Assembly: GCA_021775835.1 (NCBI GenBank)
Contig: JAJFHC010000125.1
Coordinates: forward strand, 1 to 64,000
Direction of reading: 5' to 3'
From: Hyphomicrobiales bacterium
GTDB taxonomy: Bacteria; Pseudomonadota; Alphaproteobacteria; Rhizobiales; JAJFHC01
DNA length: 64,000 nt
Shown here piece by piece: positions 35,313 through 44,179 of this stretch. The position numbers were made by a program, and so were the translations under genes. The notes below the pieces were generated by a model. That model was given only the letters and a program-made list of their open reading frames with translations. It made no database searches and was not told the DNA's origin. Numbering within the stretch: position 1 is the first letter of the stretch; each line of letters begins with the position of its first letter.

Positions 35313-36607
35313 TACAGGTTACTCAGGTAGCGTTCTGTCTCCACCGGCGTCACTTGATTGGCCATGAATTCCAGTTCGCGTTCGGCCTGCTGGATCAGGA
35401 TCGTGAGGCGGTCATCGCCGATCACCGATTTCATGAAATCCGACTCCTTGGCCAGAGCAACCGCTGTTGCAAGATCGGTCGGGAGTGGATCTGCATCTTC
35501 CGTTTCATAGCCGTTTCCGTCGGTCACCGCGGTCGGCTCAAGACCCTGTTCGATACCATCCAGACCGGCGGCAATCTCGCAGGCAAGATGATAATAGGGA
35601 TTGCAGTCCGCTGATCCGTCCCGTTTTTCCACACGGGTGGCACTCGGCGATCCTTCGATCACCCGCAGGCCCACCGTCCGGTTGTCGTAGCCCCAGCAAT
35701 TGTTGATCGGACAGAATGTGTAGGGTTGGCGGCGGCGGTAGGCATTCGGTGTCGTCGCCGCAGCGAGTGTCATTTCGACCATGCGTGACTGCATGCCGGC
35801 CAGGTAGGAAAACCCGATCTTGCTCAGCTTGCCATTGTCCGAAAAGGCGTTTTCGCCATCTTTCCAGAGCGAATGATGGGCGTGAAAGCCGTTGCCCGAC
35901 TGTTCGATGAAGGGCTTTGACATGAAGGTCGCCAGGTAGCCGTGTCTTAGCGCCAGTTCCTTGACCAGGCTGCGAAACATGACGACCCGGTCGGCCGCCA
36001 GCAGAGCCTCGTCGTAACGGATGTTCACTTCGACCTGGCCGGGTGCGTATTCCGGGTTGGATTGTTCGATCGGAATGCCCATCTCGTTGATCTGAATGCG
36101 GATCGGTCCAAGTACGTGTTCGAGTTCTGCTGCACGCGCGAGGGAGTAGACCTGAATACCGGAGTCCCGGGGCTGCTTGGTTTCCGGATCAAGCAGGTAG
36201 AATTCGAGTTCGGTGCCGACATTGACCGTGTAGCCCATGGCCGTGGCCCGGGCGACCTGTGCTTCCAGGGCGCCGCGAGGGTCGATCGGCACCGGCTTGT
36301 GGTCCATGCCTTCCGCGCGTCCCATGCAGAAGGCGACGCCTTCTTCCCAGGGCACGGCCACCGGTTGGGTCGCAGGGAACATGTGCATGTCGGGGTAGCC
36401 GTTGTCGAAGTTCACATAGGGTGTGTCCCAGACGTCGCTGGTCATGTCCAATGCATAGAGTGCGATCGAAAGGGCATTGCCGCCCTTGCAGATGGTTGGC
36501 CAGTGGCTCGCAGGAATCCGTTTGCCCCGCATGATGCCGTTGATGTCCGCCACCCCGAGGGCCACGGTGTGCGTACCCTCCGGCAATTTAGTCACGTCGC
36601 CTGCCAT
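35312..36607 (-). CDS. Glutamine synthetase family ligase (GlnT/gamma-glutamylmethylamide synthetase-like)
   Basis: 431-residue ATP-dependent ligase. GS signatures are [25 protein letters not shown] (metal Glu pair), [16 protein letters not shown] and the [13 protein letters not shown]…[18 protein letters not shown] region with active-site Arg/Glu. The adenylylation Tyr motif of GlnA is absent. Relatives (GlnT, GmaS, PuuA) join glutamate to amines other than ammonia, giving gamma-glutamylamides. The start at 36605-36607 follows GGGGAGTGAA. It is the first gene of the shell operon, 65 bp from an operator at 36672. With GlxBCD nearby, the pair matches the first two steps of the N-methylglutamate pathway. 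Confidence 0.87.
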   Translation of the reverse strand: MAGDVTKLPEGTHTVALGVADINGIMRGKRIPASHWPTICKGGNALSIALYALDMTSDVWDTPYVNFDNGYPDMHMFPATQPVAVPWEEGVAFCMGRAEGMDHKPVPIDPRGALEAQVARATAMGYTVNVGTELEFYLLDPETKQPRDSGIQVYSLARAAELEHVLGPIRIQINEMGIPIEQSNPEYAPGQVEVNIRYDEALLAADRVVMFRSLVKELALRHGYLATFMSKPFIEQSGNGFHAHHSLWKDGENAFSDNGKLSKIGFSYLAGMQSRMVEMTLAAATTPNAYRRRQPYTFCPINNCWGYDNRTVGLRVIEGSPSATRVEKRDGSADCNPYYHLACEIAAGLDGIEQGLEPTAVTDGNGYETEDADPLPTDLATAVALAKESDFMKSVIGDDRLTILIQQAERELEFMANQVTPVETERYLSNL

Positions 36608-36671
36608 TTCACTCCCCTGCTGTCGTTCCCGATCACCCTTAACCGCCGTTGTTCTTGTCGGCATTCTTTTC

Positions 36672-36690
36672 TTTGTATACTGTATTCAAA
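36672..36690. promoter_or_regulatory. Operator 1: TTTGTATACTGTATTCAAA, divergent promoter of shell operon and flavoprotein
   Basis: Near-palindromic 19-mer centred on T36681; the half sites TTTGTATAC and GTATTCAAA differ at one base. It sits between the divergent starts at 36607 and 36719. Three similar sites occur at 41704, 46627 and 47174, the last in front of the GntR gene. I read it as that regulator's binding site, which would control both directions at once. Confidence 0.78.
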
Positions 36691-36718
36691 CATATCCATT
36701 TGCAAGGGGTAGTTTGAC

Positions 36719-37864
36719 ATGCCGCTCAAATCCGAGGCCATAGTTGTCGGCGCTGGCATTGCCGGTGTCATGACGGCCCTCAGCCTCTTGAGAAAGGGCG
36801 CTTCTGTCACCCTGATCGACCGCTGGGAACCAGGTCACCCCCGTGCTTCTTCCAGCGATTATAACCGCATCTTCCGCTCGATCCATGGCAAGGACGAATT
36901 CTACACCCGCTGGGTACGCGAAGCCCGGTTGCGCTGGATGGAACTGCAGGAGGAAGTTGGCTGCGAGCTGTATCACGAGTGCGGTGCTCTCATTCTGGCC
37001 GGAGAAGGCCATTCGGACTGGGAAGACGCCACGATCGGGACTTTCGAGAAACTGGGTGTACCGCACTTCAAGATACCTCCTGATGAAGTCAGGGTCCGTT
37101 TTCCGCAGTTTTCCATCGAAAAAGTAGCCTACGGCCTGTTTGAGCCGGAAGCCGGCATGGTGATGTCGCACCGTGCAGTTGTCGAAACCGCCAAACTTTT
37201 CCAGCGCGAGGGTGGCCGGGTCCGGCGCGGTCATGTGACCTGCGACGACGCCGAACGGTTGCATCTGGACGGCAAGCCTCTCGAAGCCGATACAATCGTT
37301 GTCTGCACCGGGCCCTGGCTCGGTGAAATGTACCGCCGCACGATCCGGCCCATATCCAAGATCGTGCGCCAGAACATCATCTACACGTCGACACCAGACG
37401 CCGACACCACGTATGACGTCGGCAACATGCCTTGCTGGATCGATCACGGCTTTGGCGCCTACGGCATCCCGTCAATTGAAGGCCACGGCGTCAAGGCCGC
37501 GATCGCCTGGACCGAAGCGATCATCGACCTCGACAACGACGAACGGGTTGTCGACGACGCAACCTTTACCCGCACCCGGCAATACCTTCACCATCGCCTG
37601 CCGGGGCTTGTGGGGCAGCGCGCAGTTGACCAGAAAGCCTGTCAGATCGCCATGACGCCGGACACGCACTTCATCCTCGATTTCCACCCTGAACATGAAA
37701 ACGTCCTTCTGTCGGGAGGGTGTTCCGGCCATCTGTTCAAGCACGGTCCGGTCTACGGGGAATTTGCCGCCGGCGTGGCCCTGCGTGAATGGGGCACGGC
37801 AGATCGGTTCAAGATCGGTTCGAGGGGCACGTTGTCTTCGGGCGACTCACCATCGGGACGCTGA
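36719..37864 (+). CDS. FAD-dependent amine oxidase (monomeric sarcosine oxidase-like, DAO family)
   Basis: 381-residue flavoprotein that oxidises secondary or N-alkylated amino acids. The FAD-binding loop is VVGAGIAGVMTALSLLRKG with acidic end LIDRWEPG. SSSDYNRIFRSIHG aligns with the sarcosine-oxidase 'SSxGxTR' region. ACQIAMTPDTHFILDFHPEHENVLLSGGCSGHLFKHGPVYGE matches the MSOX C-terminal block, including the Cys that covalently holds FAD. AAGGGG is its ribosome binding site, and operator 1 lies 29 bp upstream. In the proposed pathway it would split an N-alkylglutamate into glutamate and an aldehyde. N-methyl amino acids or cyclic imino acids are alternatives. Confidence 0.88.
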   Translation: MPLKSEAIVVGAGIAGVMTALSLLRKGASVTLIDRWEPGHPRASSSDYNRIFRSIHGKDEFYTRWVREARLRWMELQEEVGCELYHECGALILAGEGHSDWEDATIGTFEKLGVPHFKIPPDEVRVRFPQFSIEKVAYGLFEPEAGMVMSHRAVVETAKLFQREGGRVRRGHVTCDDAERLHLDGKPLEADTIVVCTGPWLGEMYRRTIRPISKIVRQNIIYTSTPDADTTYDVGNMPCWIDHGFGAYGIPSIEGHGVKAAIAWTEAIIDLDNDERVVDDATFTRTRQYLHHRLPGLVGQRAVDQKACQIAMTPDTHFILDFHPEHENVLLSGGCSGHLFKHGPVYGEFAAGVALREWGTADRFKIGSRGTLSSGDSPSGR

Positions 37865-37887
37865 GGTGCTAGGGAGCGGAAAGAACT

Positions 37888-38643
37888 ATGGAATTCAAGG
37901 GAAAGCGTGTCATCGTGACGGGCGCTTCGCGCGGCATCGGGCTCGCAACCGCAAAGGCGTTTCTGGCGGCAGGCGCTTCGGTGGCGGTAAACGGAACGTC
38001 TCCTGGGAGCGTTGAAAAGGCTGTCGCGGACCTCGGCGGCGGAGACAACCTGATCGCCGCCCCCGGCGATGTGTCCGACGCTGCCTCGGGCGAGAAAATG
38101 GTTTCCCGGGCCATCGAACAACTGGGCGGCCTCGACGTCCTGGTCAACAATGCAGGCGTGTTTCACAAAGGGTCCATGGCAGACACCCTCGAAGCCGCTT
38201 GGGACCGGGTTCTCGATACCAACCTCAAGGGCACGTTCTTCTGCAGCCGGGCGGCTCTGCCGGCCCTGACCAAATCGAAAGGCTCGATCGTCCATGTGGC
38301 CTCTGAATCCGGCATCAACGGATACGGCAATACGACAGCCTACTGCGCATCCAAGGGAGCGGTCGTGAATCTCACGCGCGCCATGGCCATGGAACTTGCC
38401 CCGGACATACGGGTCAATTGCGTATGCCCGGGCGTTGTCGAGACCGACATGGCCCGCGCCGGATTTGCCATCGATGGAGATGAAGACGCCGGCATGCGCC
38501 AGCAAGCAAGTCAATACCCCGTCGGACGCATCGGTACGGTAGACGAGGTCGCCACGGCAATTCTCTATCTGGCGTCGGAAGCGGCCGGTTTCATCAACGG
38601 CATCGCCCTGCCCATGGAGGGCGGGGCCACCGTCGGAAAATGA
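37888..38643 (+). CDS. Short-chain dehydrogenase/reductase of the amine regulon
   Basis: 251-residue classical SDR. TGASRGIGLATAKAF is the cofactor loop, NNAGVFHKG follows, and the active site is VASESGINGYGNTTAYCASKGA (Ser, Tyr, Lys). The C-terminus GIALPMEGGATVGK is typical. It lies 24 bp after the flavoprotein gene on the same strand and so shares its operator-controlled promoter, but is convergent with glxD. It may oxidise or reduce a hydroxy or aldehyde intermediate; the substrate is unknown. Confidence 0.9.
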   Translation: MEFKGKRVIVTGASRGIGLATAKAFLAAGASVAVNGTSPGSVEKAVADLGGGDNLIAAPGDVSDAASGEKMVSRAIEQLGGLDVLVNNAGVFHKGSMADTLEAAWDRVLDTNLKGTFFCSRAALPALTKSKGSIVHVASESGINGYGNTTAYCASKGAVVNLTRAMAMELAPDIRVNCVCPGVVETDMARAGFAIDGDEDAGMRQQASQYPVGRIGTVDEVATAILYLASEAAGFINGIALPMEGGATVGK

Positions 38644-38646
38644 AAC

Positions 38647-40068
38647 CTACCAGTTGAATTCCCGGTCGATGCCCGCAAGCTTTACGCCCGTGAAGGCCGA
38701 GGCCTCCAGGGATAAGGCCCGCAGGTCTTCCACTTCCAGGTTGTGTACCGTCGACTTGCCGCACGACTTTGCAAGCAAGGTCACTTCCATTGTCATGGCG
38801 GTGAGGAACCGGGCGACCCGTTCGGCGCCGGCGGCCACGTCCATGCGTTTTTCCAGTTCTGGATCCTGCGTCGTCACACCCACCGGACACAGGCCGGTGT
38901 GGCAGTGGTGACACTTGCCCGGTGCGGTTCCAAGCTTGGCATAATCGTCTTCGTACCGCGGCGTGTTGCAGCCCAGAGCCATCATCGCGGCGTTGCCGAT
39001 CATGACCGCGTCCGCGCCCAGCGCCAGGCACTTGGCCGCATCGACGCCGGAGCGTATACCGCCGGCCGCAACAAGCGAGACCTTGCCGGTCATGCCGCAG
39101 TCATCGAGCGCTTCACGTGCCGCCCTGATGGCGGTCATGGTCGGGATGCCGGTGTGGTTGAGCAGCAATTCCGGCGAGGCGCCAGTGCCGCCTTCGGCGC
39201 CATCCACGACCACAATGTCGGCGCCGGCCTTGGCAGCGATGGCCACGTCATAACGGGGTCTGGTTGCGCCCATCTTGACGATGATCGGCACCTTGTAGTC
39301 GGTCGCAAGACGCAGTTCCTCGACCTTGACCTGCATGTCGTCGGCGCCGAGAAAGTCGGGATGGCGCACCGTGGAACGCTGGTCTACGCCGATCGGCAAT
39401 GACCGCATTTTCGCTACTCTGTCCGAGACCTTCATGCCCAGCAGCAAACCGCCCGTGCCGGGTTTTGCGCCCTGGCCGACGGCAATTTCGATGGCGTCCG
39501 CACGCCGTAGATGATCCAGATCCAGCATGTAGCGTGACGGTGTCATCTGGTAGACGAGTTTGTCGGAGGCCTCCCGTTCGTCCTCGAGCATGCCGCCTTC
39601 GCCGGTGCAGGTCATCGAACCGACTTTCGAGGCACCGTACCCGAGTGCGGCCTTGGCGTTTGCGGAAAGTGCTCCGAACGACATCGACCCGATGTAGATC
39701 GGAATATCGAGCTCCAGCGGATGTTCAACCAGCCCTGAACCGCCACCCAGAACAGTCCGGCTGTCGCAGCTTTCACGATAACCCTCGAGCGGCAGCCGCG
39801 TCATGGTCGCCGGGACAAAAGTCAGATCGTCGAATGTCGGCAGGCTCTTGTTGAATGAATTGTAGCCACGCACCTGGTACCGCCCAAGCTGGGACAGGGC
39901 ATGCACTTCCGAAATTGCTTCCGGCGTCCAGCGCGCGGAGCCGCCCTTCTCATAGGATGAAGGAACACCTGGAGGACGCCCCTCGATAGCGCCGTCCCTG
40001 AAGGAAACATCTTCTTCGCTGGGAGCGTCAAACGGATACTGATAGGGGGTATTCAGATCATCAGCCAT
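38647..40068 (-). CDS. glxD: Glutamate-synthase-like FMN/Fe-S subunit (GlxD/MgsC-like)
   Basis: 473-residue protein corresponding to the FMN-binding synthase domain of GltB. YIGSMSFGALSANAKAALGYGASKVGSMTCTGEGGM, the glutamate-site block and GADIVVVDGAEGGTGASP mark the barrel. SLVAAGGIRSGVDAAKCLALGADAVMIGNA is the FMN phosphate site, and KCHHCHTGLCPVGV supplies three Cys for a [3Fe-4S] cluster. Separate genes for the three GltB domains are typical of GlxBCD and of N-methylglutamate synthase MgsABC. It overlaps glxC by 16 bases. The acceptor is expected to be an amine or amide rather than 2-oxoglutarate, by analogy. Confidence 0.9.
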   Translation of the reverse strand: MADDLNTPYQYPFDAPSEEDVSFRDGAIEGRPPGVPSSYEKGGSARWTPEAISEVHALSQLGRYQVRGYNSFNKSLPTFDDLTFVPATMTRLPLEGYRESCDSRTVLGGGSGLVEHPLELDIPIYIGSMSFGALSANAKAALGYGASKVGSMTCTGEGGMLEDEREASDKLVYQMTPSRYMLDLDHLRRADAIEIAVGQGAKPGTGGLLLGMKVSDRVAKMRSLPIGVDQRSTVRHPDFLGADDMQVKVEELRLATDYKVPIIVKMGATRPRYDVAIAAKAGADIVVVDGAEGGTGASPELLLNHTGIPTMTAIRAAREALDDCGMTGKVSLVAAGGIRSGVDAAKCLALGADAVMIGNAAMMALGCNTPRYEDDYAKLGTAPGKCHHCHTGLCPVGVTTQDPELEKRMDVAAGAERVARFLTAMTMEVTLLAKSCGKSTVHNLEVEDLRALSLEASAFTGVKLAGIDREFNW

Positions 40069-40745
40069 GCATTCGCATCCCTGCTTTCAAAGTGCCAAAG
40101 TTTTTCAGCAGATACGATCTTCTGCCAGTCACGGGCGGTGTCGTTGATGCCACGGCTTTTCAATAGGTCCTCGATCGAGGCGACTTCCTCGGGCGTCGGT
40201 TCGACCACCTTGCTGTCGACGCCCAGAGACTTGATCGGGCCGGCCACCCAGACCTCACCGCCCCAGAGGCTGTCGGCACAGGCATCGTCCGCACCGCCCA
40301 GGGCGATGATCCGTCCGGCATGGGCCATGAAGCCCGAGAGATAGCCGATCTTGCCCTCGACAATGATGTCGCCGCCTTTCATGGCAACGCCGCACCGCGG
40401 TCCGGCATCGCCCTTGACGTGGATGACGCCGCCAAGCATCGAGGCGCCGCATGACATGCCGGCATAGCCGCCTACCGTGATATCTCCACTGGCCATTGCT
40501 TCGCCCACGCCCCATCCGGCGTTGCGTTCTATGTCAATCGTCGCCCCGTTATTCAGGCCACCGCAGTAATATCCAACGCTACCTTCGAAATGCAGGGACG
40601 CGCCCGCCGGCAGGCCAACCCCCAGATTGTGCCGTGAGCGGGTGTCGCGCAGGGTCAGGTGGCCACCGGCATTGGCGGTCGCCTGGATTTCAGTATGCAC
40701 TTCCCTGATCGGCCGGTCTGCGACAGTGATGATGGTGTCACTCAT
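40053..40745 (-). CDS. glxC: GXGXG-domain subunit (GlxC/MgsB-like)
   Basis: 230-residue right-handed beta-helix protein equivalent to the C-terminal structural domain of GltB. Repeated glycine-rich turns run through it: GSVGYYCGGLNNGATIDIERNAGWGVGEAMASGDITVGGYAG, then GAVIHVKGDAGPRCG-type and GGDIIVEGKIGYLSGFMAHAGR repeats. It has no catalytic residues of its own and holds the amidotransferase and FMN domains together. The ATG overlaps the stop of glxB (40742-40745), and its 3' end overlaps glxD. The family is unmistakable. Confidence 0.92.
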   Translation of the reverse strand: MSDTIITVADRPIREVHTEIQATANAGGHLTLRDTRSRHNLGVGLPAGASLHFEGSVGYYCGGLNNGATIDIERNAGWGVGEAMASGDITVGGYAGMSCGASMLGGVIHVKGDAGPRCGVAMKGGDIIVEGKIGYLSGFMAHAGRIIALGGADDACADSLWGGEVWVAGPIKSLGVDSKVVEPTPEEVASIEDLLKSRGINDTARDWQKIVSAEKLWHFESRDANAWLMI

Positions 40746-41686
40746 GCCGCTGCTCTTTGCTCTCCGACGGCCCAGGTGTTCATCAAGCTTGGGCCGTCAT
40801 AATTGATGATATCGACTTCGCCGGGACAGACCTTGCGTACGGCCTGTTCTTCTGTTGCGGCCGCCAGCGTGCCGTTTTCTTCCACGGTCACCAGCGGTTT
40901 CATGGCAAAGCGGTCCTTGGCAAACCCCATGCTGTCGAGGTTCGAAATCAGATAGGTAAAAACGCCGTCGATCGACGTGATCGACTTCTTGAGCGCCTGT
41001 TCCTGTGTAAGTCCCTTGCTCATCTGATCGGAAATCCAGACCGCAATCAACTCACTGTCGTTCTGGGTCATGAAACGGTATCCGGCTCTCTCCAGACGTT
41101 CGCGCCAGGTGAAATAGTCCGTGATTTGACCGTTGTGGACGATGGCCACATCGGGGAACGGCCGCGCCCAGAAAGGGTGGCTCGCTGTTGGCGACACATC
41201 GGATTCCGTCGCCAGTCGCGCATGTCCCAAACCGTGCGTACCGATCATGTCGCGCACATTGTGCTTGTCCGCGACCTCTTCAGCACCGCCCAGGTCCTTG
41301 ATGATTTCCAGTGACCGGCCCACCGACTGGACTTCAATTCGTTCGGCGATCATGTCGGTCTGTTTTGTCCAGGCCTCCATTGACCCGGGCACCTTGATCG
41401 TCACGCGCACGGTTGCATGCGGCGTCCTGGCATCATCCCACGTCGGATCGCTCAGAAAATCGGAGTCATTCGCCCGCAGGATTTCGAGAAAGTCCTCCAG
41501 ATCCTTCGACAGGCCAGCCCGATCCCGAACCATCGCCCGGACAACATAGCCCTCATCGAGATGAGGCCCATAGACCGCGAAGCCCGTTGAATCGGCACCT
41601 CTGTGCCGTTGCGCCTCCATCAGGTCAACAAGCTCGTTGCCGACCCGTCCGGAGCTGCTCAAAATTCGTCCTGCTATGCCACACAT
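40742..41686 (-). CDS. glxB: Class II glutamine amidotransferase subunit (GlxB/MgsA-like)
   Basis: 314-residue Ntn-type amidotransferase. The start at 41684-41686 is fixed by chemistry: it makes MCGIAGRI, so Cys2 becomes the N-terminal nucleophile after Met removal, while the longer frame to 41728 would bury it. RHRGADSTGFAVYG, HGLGHARLATESDVSPTASHPFW and VAIVHNGQITDYF are the GATase II blocks. It transfers or hydrolyses the gamma-amide of glutamine or of a gamma-glutamylamide. It is the first gene of glxBCD, and operator 2 is 18 bp upstream. Confidence 0.92.
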   Translation of the reverse strand: MCGIAGRILSSSGRVGNELVDLMEAQRHRGADSTGFAVYGPHLDEGYVVRAMVRDRAGLSKDLEDFLEILRANDSDFLSDPTWDDARTPHATVRVTIKVPGSMEAWTKQTDMIAERIEVQSVGRSLEIIKDLGGAEEVADKHNVRDMIGTHGLGHARLATESDVSPTASHPFWARPFPDVAIVHNGQITDYFTWRERLERAGYRFMTQNDSELIAVWISDQMSKGLTQEQALKKSITSIDGVFTYLISNLDSMGFAKDRFAMKPLVTVEENGTLAAATEEQAVRKVCPGEVDIINYDGPSLMNTWAVGEQRAAA

Positions 41687-41703
41687 GAGTTCATGGCTCC
41701 TTT

Positions 41704-41718
41704 TGTATACTGTATACA
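41704..41718. promoter_or_regulatory. Operator 2: perfect TGTATACTGTATACA before glxB
   Basis: A 15-bp perfect palindrome around T41711, located in the 69-bp gap between livF (ends 41756) and the glxB start (41686). It is identical to operator 4 beside the GntR gene. Its position shows that glxBCD has its own regulated promoter and is not only read from the liv operon. Confidence 0.85.
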
Positions 41719-41755
41719 GTAATCGCAATACCCCTATTCCTCAAGCCCCGAATGT

Positions 41756-42502
41756 TCAGGAACCGAAATAGGCTTCCTTGATATGGTCCTCGCCCTTCAG
41801 TTCCTCTGCCGTGCCGCTCAGCCGGATTTCGCCGGTCTCCAGTACGTAGATGTGCTGGGCCAGACTCATGGTGAAATTGACGTTCTGTTCGGTAATGATG
41901 ATGGTCAGGCCGGTTTCCTCGTTCAACCGGCGCAGAGCGGCTGCAATGTCGAGGCACACTTTTGGTGAGAGGCCTATGGTCGGTTCATCCACCAGCAATA
42001 ATGTGGGGCTGGTCATGAGGGCGCGGCCCAGCGACACCATCTGGCGCTCGCCTCCGCTCTGGGTCCCAGTTTCCTGAGCCTGTCGCTGTTCAAGCACCGG
42101 GAATAGGTCAAACACCAGCCGCAGGTTTTCATCGACTTTGTCACGCGACGTATAGGCGCCCACAAGCAGGTTTTCCTTCACCCCCATGTAGGGAAACAGA
42201 TTGCCGCGTTCGGGTGCATAACCGATGCCGGCCTTCACATTCTGTGCGGGGGTCCGGCTGGATATGTCGGTGCCGTCGAAACGGACCTGACCGGTCGTCG
42301 TGGTCATGCCCATGATTGAATCGAGCAGCGTCGATTTACCGGCACCGTTCGGACCGATAATGCCGATGATCTTGCCCGGTTCGATTTCCAGGGAAACGCC
42401 ATGCAACGCACGGGCCTTACCATAGAATGCTTCGAGATTTGAGATTTCCAGGAGCGCCATGTTCTGTTTCGCAAGGTTTGCAACACGCTTGTCGTGTGTC
42501 AC
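41756..42502 (-). CDS. livF: Liv-type ABC transporter ATPase LivF
   Basis: Cytosolic ATPase of the branched-chain amino-acid/amide transporter class, 248 residues from a GTG at 42502 that overlaps the livG stop (GTGA). An ATG at 42460 (MALLEISNLEAFYGK) gives the usual family N-terminus and is an equally good start. Walker A is IGPNGAGKST, the signature is QSGGERQMVSLGRAL, Walker B is LLLVDEP, and the switch His is replaced by Gln in IIITEQNV, as is normal for LivF. It is the last gene of the livKHMGF operon. Confidence 0.93.
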   Translation of the reverse strand: MTHDKRVANLAKQNMALLEISNLEAFYGKARALHGVSLEIEPGKIIGIIGPNGAGKSTLLDSIMGMTTTTGQVRFDGTDISSRTPAQNVKAGIGYAPERGNLFPYMGVKENLLVGAYTSRDKVDENLRLVFDLFPVLEQRQAQETGTQSGGERQMVSLGRALMTSPTLLLVDEPTIGLSPKVCLDIAAALRRLNEETGLTIIITEQNVNFTMSLAQHIYVLETGEIRLSGTAEELKGEDHIKEAYFGS

Positions 42503-43227
42503 TGGCCCAGATACGCCTCCTGTACGCTTTTATCCCCAATCACTTCGTCAAAAGTCCCTTCGGCGAGGGTCGCCCCGAACGACATCGCCACCACCCGGTC
42601 GACCAGAGGCGCCAGCGACCGCAGGTCGTGGCTGACGATAACGTAGGTCAGTCCCTCTTTTCTCTTTTCCTTCAGGAGATCCGAAATCTGGCTGATCTCA
42701 CCGACTGTCAAGCCGGCAAAGACTTCGTCAAGCAGTAGCAGTTTTGGATCCGCCGCAATGGTTCTGGCCAGCTCCAGCCGGCGCAGGTCGCCCATCGACA
42801 ATTCGCTGGGGTACTGATTGAATTCGCGGTCGCCGAAGCCGACGCTGCGGGCGATTTCCATTTCGCGTTCCACATCGGGAGACTTCCCGATCATGGCGCG
42901 CAGGCTGTCCGGCATCATGCCGACCTGAATATTGCCCGATACGGGCATCTCGTGGAACGGCCGGGGCACCTGATAGGTGCGTACGATACCGCGTTTCACC
43001 CGTTCGTGGGTTGGCTGCCGGGAAATCTCCTCGCCCTTGAAATGGATTTCGCCTGCTGTCTGTTTGAGTTCGGCCATGATGAGATTGAAAATTGTGGTCT
43101 TGCCCGCGCCATTGGGGCCGATCAGGCCCAGCGACTCGCCTTCATTCACGTGAAACGAGATGTCGTTGACCGCGATCAGACCGCCAAAGCGCTTGTTCAG
43201 CCGCTTGATTTCCAGAAGCGGGGTCAT
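42499..43227 (-). CDS. livG: Liv-type ABC transporter ATPase LivG
   Basis: 242-residue ATPase partner of LivF. Walker A is IGPNGAGKTT at 36-45. LIMAELKQTAGEIHFKGEEI and RTYQVPRPFHEMPV follow, the signature is LSMGDLRRLELARTI in a slightly divergent form, Walker B is LLLLDEVFAGL, and the switch is SHDLRSL. The ATG overlaps the livM stop by four bases and its stop overlaps livF, so all three are translated together. Confidence 0.93.
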   Translation of the reverse strand: MTPLLEIKRLNKRFGGLIAVNDISFHVNEGESLGLIGPNGAGKTTIFNLIMAELKQTAGEIHFKGEEISRQPTHERVKRGIVRTYQVPRPFHEMPVSGNIQVGMMPDSLRAMIGKSPDVEREMEIARSVGFGDREFNQYPSELSMGDLRRLELARTIAADPKLLLLDEVFAGLTVGEISQISDLLKEKRKEGLTYVIVSHDLRSLAPLVDRVVAMSFGATLAEGTFDEVIGDKSVQEAYLGQ

Positions 43228-44177
43228 GACCTGGCACTCTTCGTGAGTGACCCGTAAAGCCTCTGGATGATGTTGATCAAACCCTTCGGCTCGAACACAT
43301 ACACGACGAGAGCGATCAGCCCGTAGATGAAATACCGCTCGGTCCCAGGGATATATGGCCTCAGGTACTCGAGCAGGAAAGTGAGGAAGAAGGCGCCGAG
43401 GATCGGGCCGATGATCGTCGAGGCTCCGCCCAGCAGAGCCGCGATCAGGATCGTGAAGAGGAAGTTGATATCAAAAATATTGCGCGGGGCGATCGATCCC
43501 AGGTAGTGGACATAGAGTGCACCGCCGATACCGGCCACGAATGCACTGAGCATGAAGGCGAACAGTTTCAACTTTGTCGTGTTCAACCCGCTGCTCTTGA
43601 CCGCGTCCTCGTCCATGCGAATAGCACTCAATGCCGTGCCTACCCGGGTTCGTACGATCAGCCAAAGACCGAGGCCCAGAACGAACATCACGCAAAACGA
43701 AATGTAGTAGTTGGGTATGGCACCCGAGGCCAACGTAGGAATTCCTGACAGACCGCGCGTACCGCCGGTTATGTCGGGGCGCACGACCTGGGTGAGTTGG
43801 TACATGAGCTCCATGAAAGCCAGCGTCACCAGTGCAAAATAGGTACCCCTGATCCGCAGCGCCGGGAGGAAGAAAAGCGTACCGCCAATCATTGTCGCCA
43901 CGACAGCGGCCGGAATGCTCAGGTACAGTGGCAGGGCGAGGTGGTAGGTCAGCATGGCGGTGGTATAGCCGGCGATGCCGATCAGGAAGGGATGGCCGAA
44001 ACTGATGTAACCGGTGCGTCCCGACAGCACGTCCCAGCTCATGGCGAAGATGGCAAGGTAATTTGCGAAAATCATGATCCGCAGGTCGCCTGATCGTGCA
44101 AACAGGGGCATGGCCAGCATCACGACCGCGAACAGCGCCCACCCCATCAAGGGCTTTGTCAATGTGCCCTGCCCCAT
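43224..44177 (-). CDS. livM: Liv-type ABC transporter permease LivM
   Basis: 317-residue inner-membrane permease. The start is the ATG at 44175-44177 (MGQGTLTKPLMGWALF); the open frame further upstream lies inside livH. About nine hydrophobic helices are seen, with WDVLSGRTGYISFGHPFLIGIAGYTTAM, the GTYFALVTLAFMELMYQLTQ block and the ATPase-facing loop AIRMDEDAVKSSGLNTTKLKLFAFMLSAFVAGIGGALY. It forms the pore with LivH. The substrate cannot be deduced from the permease. Confidence 0.92.
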   Translation of the reverse strand: MGQGTLTKPLMGWALFAVVMLAMPLFARSGDLRIMIFANYLAIFAMSWDVLSGRTGYISFGHPFLIGIAGYTTAMLTYHLALPLYLSIPAAVVATMIGGTLFFLPALRIRGTYFALVTLAFMELMYQLTQVVRPDITGGTRGLSGIPTLASGAIPNYYISFCVMFVLGLGLWLIVRTRVGTALSAIRMDEDAVKSSGLNTTKLKLFAFMLSAFVAGIGGALYVHYLGSIAPRNIFDINFLFTILIAALLGGASTIIGPILGAFFLTFLLEYLRPYIPGTERYFIYGLIALVVYVFEPKGLINIIQRLYGSLTKSARS

Positions 44178-44179
44178 GC

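Noticed and set aside
30238..36607. Assignment of the shell operon to the ethanolamine or propanediol type
   Set aside because: No ammonia lyase, diol dehydratase, B12 reactivation, PduL/EutD or alcohol dehydrogenase gene is present; only the shell proteins and the aldehyde dehydrogenase are shared.
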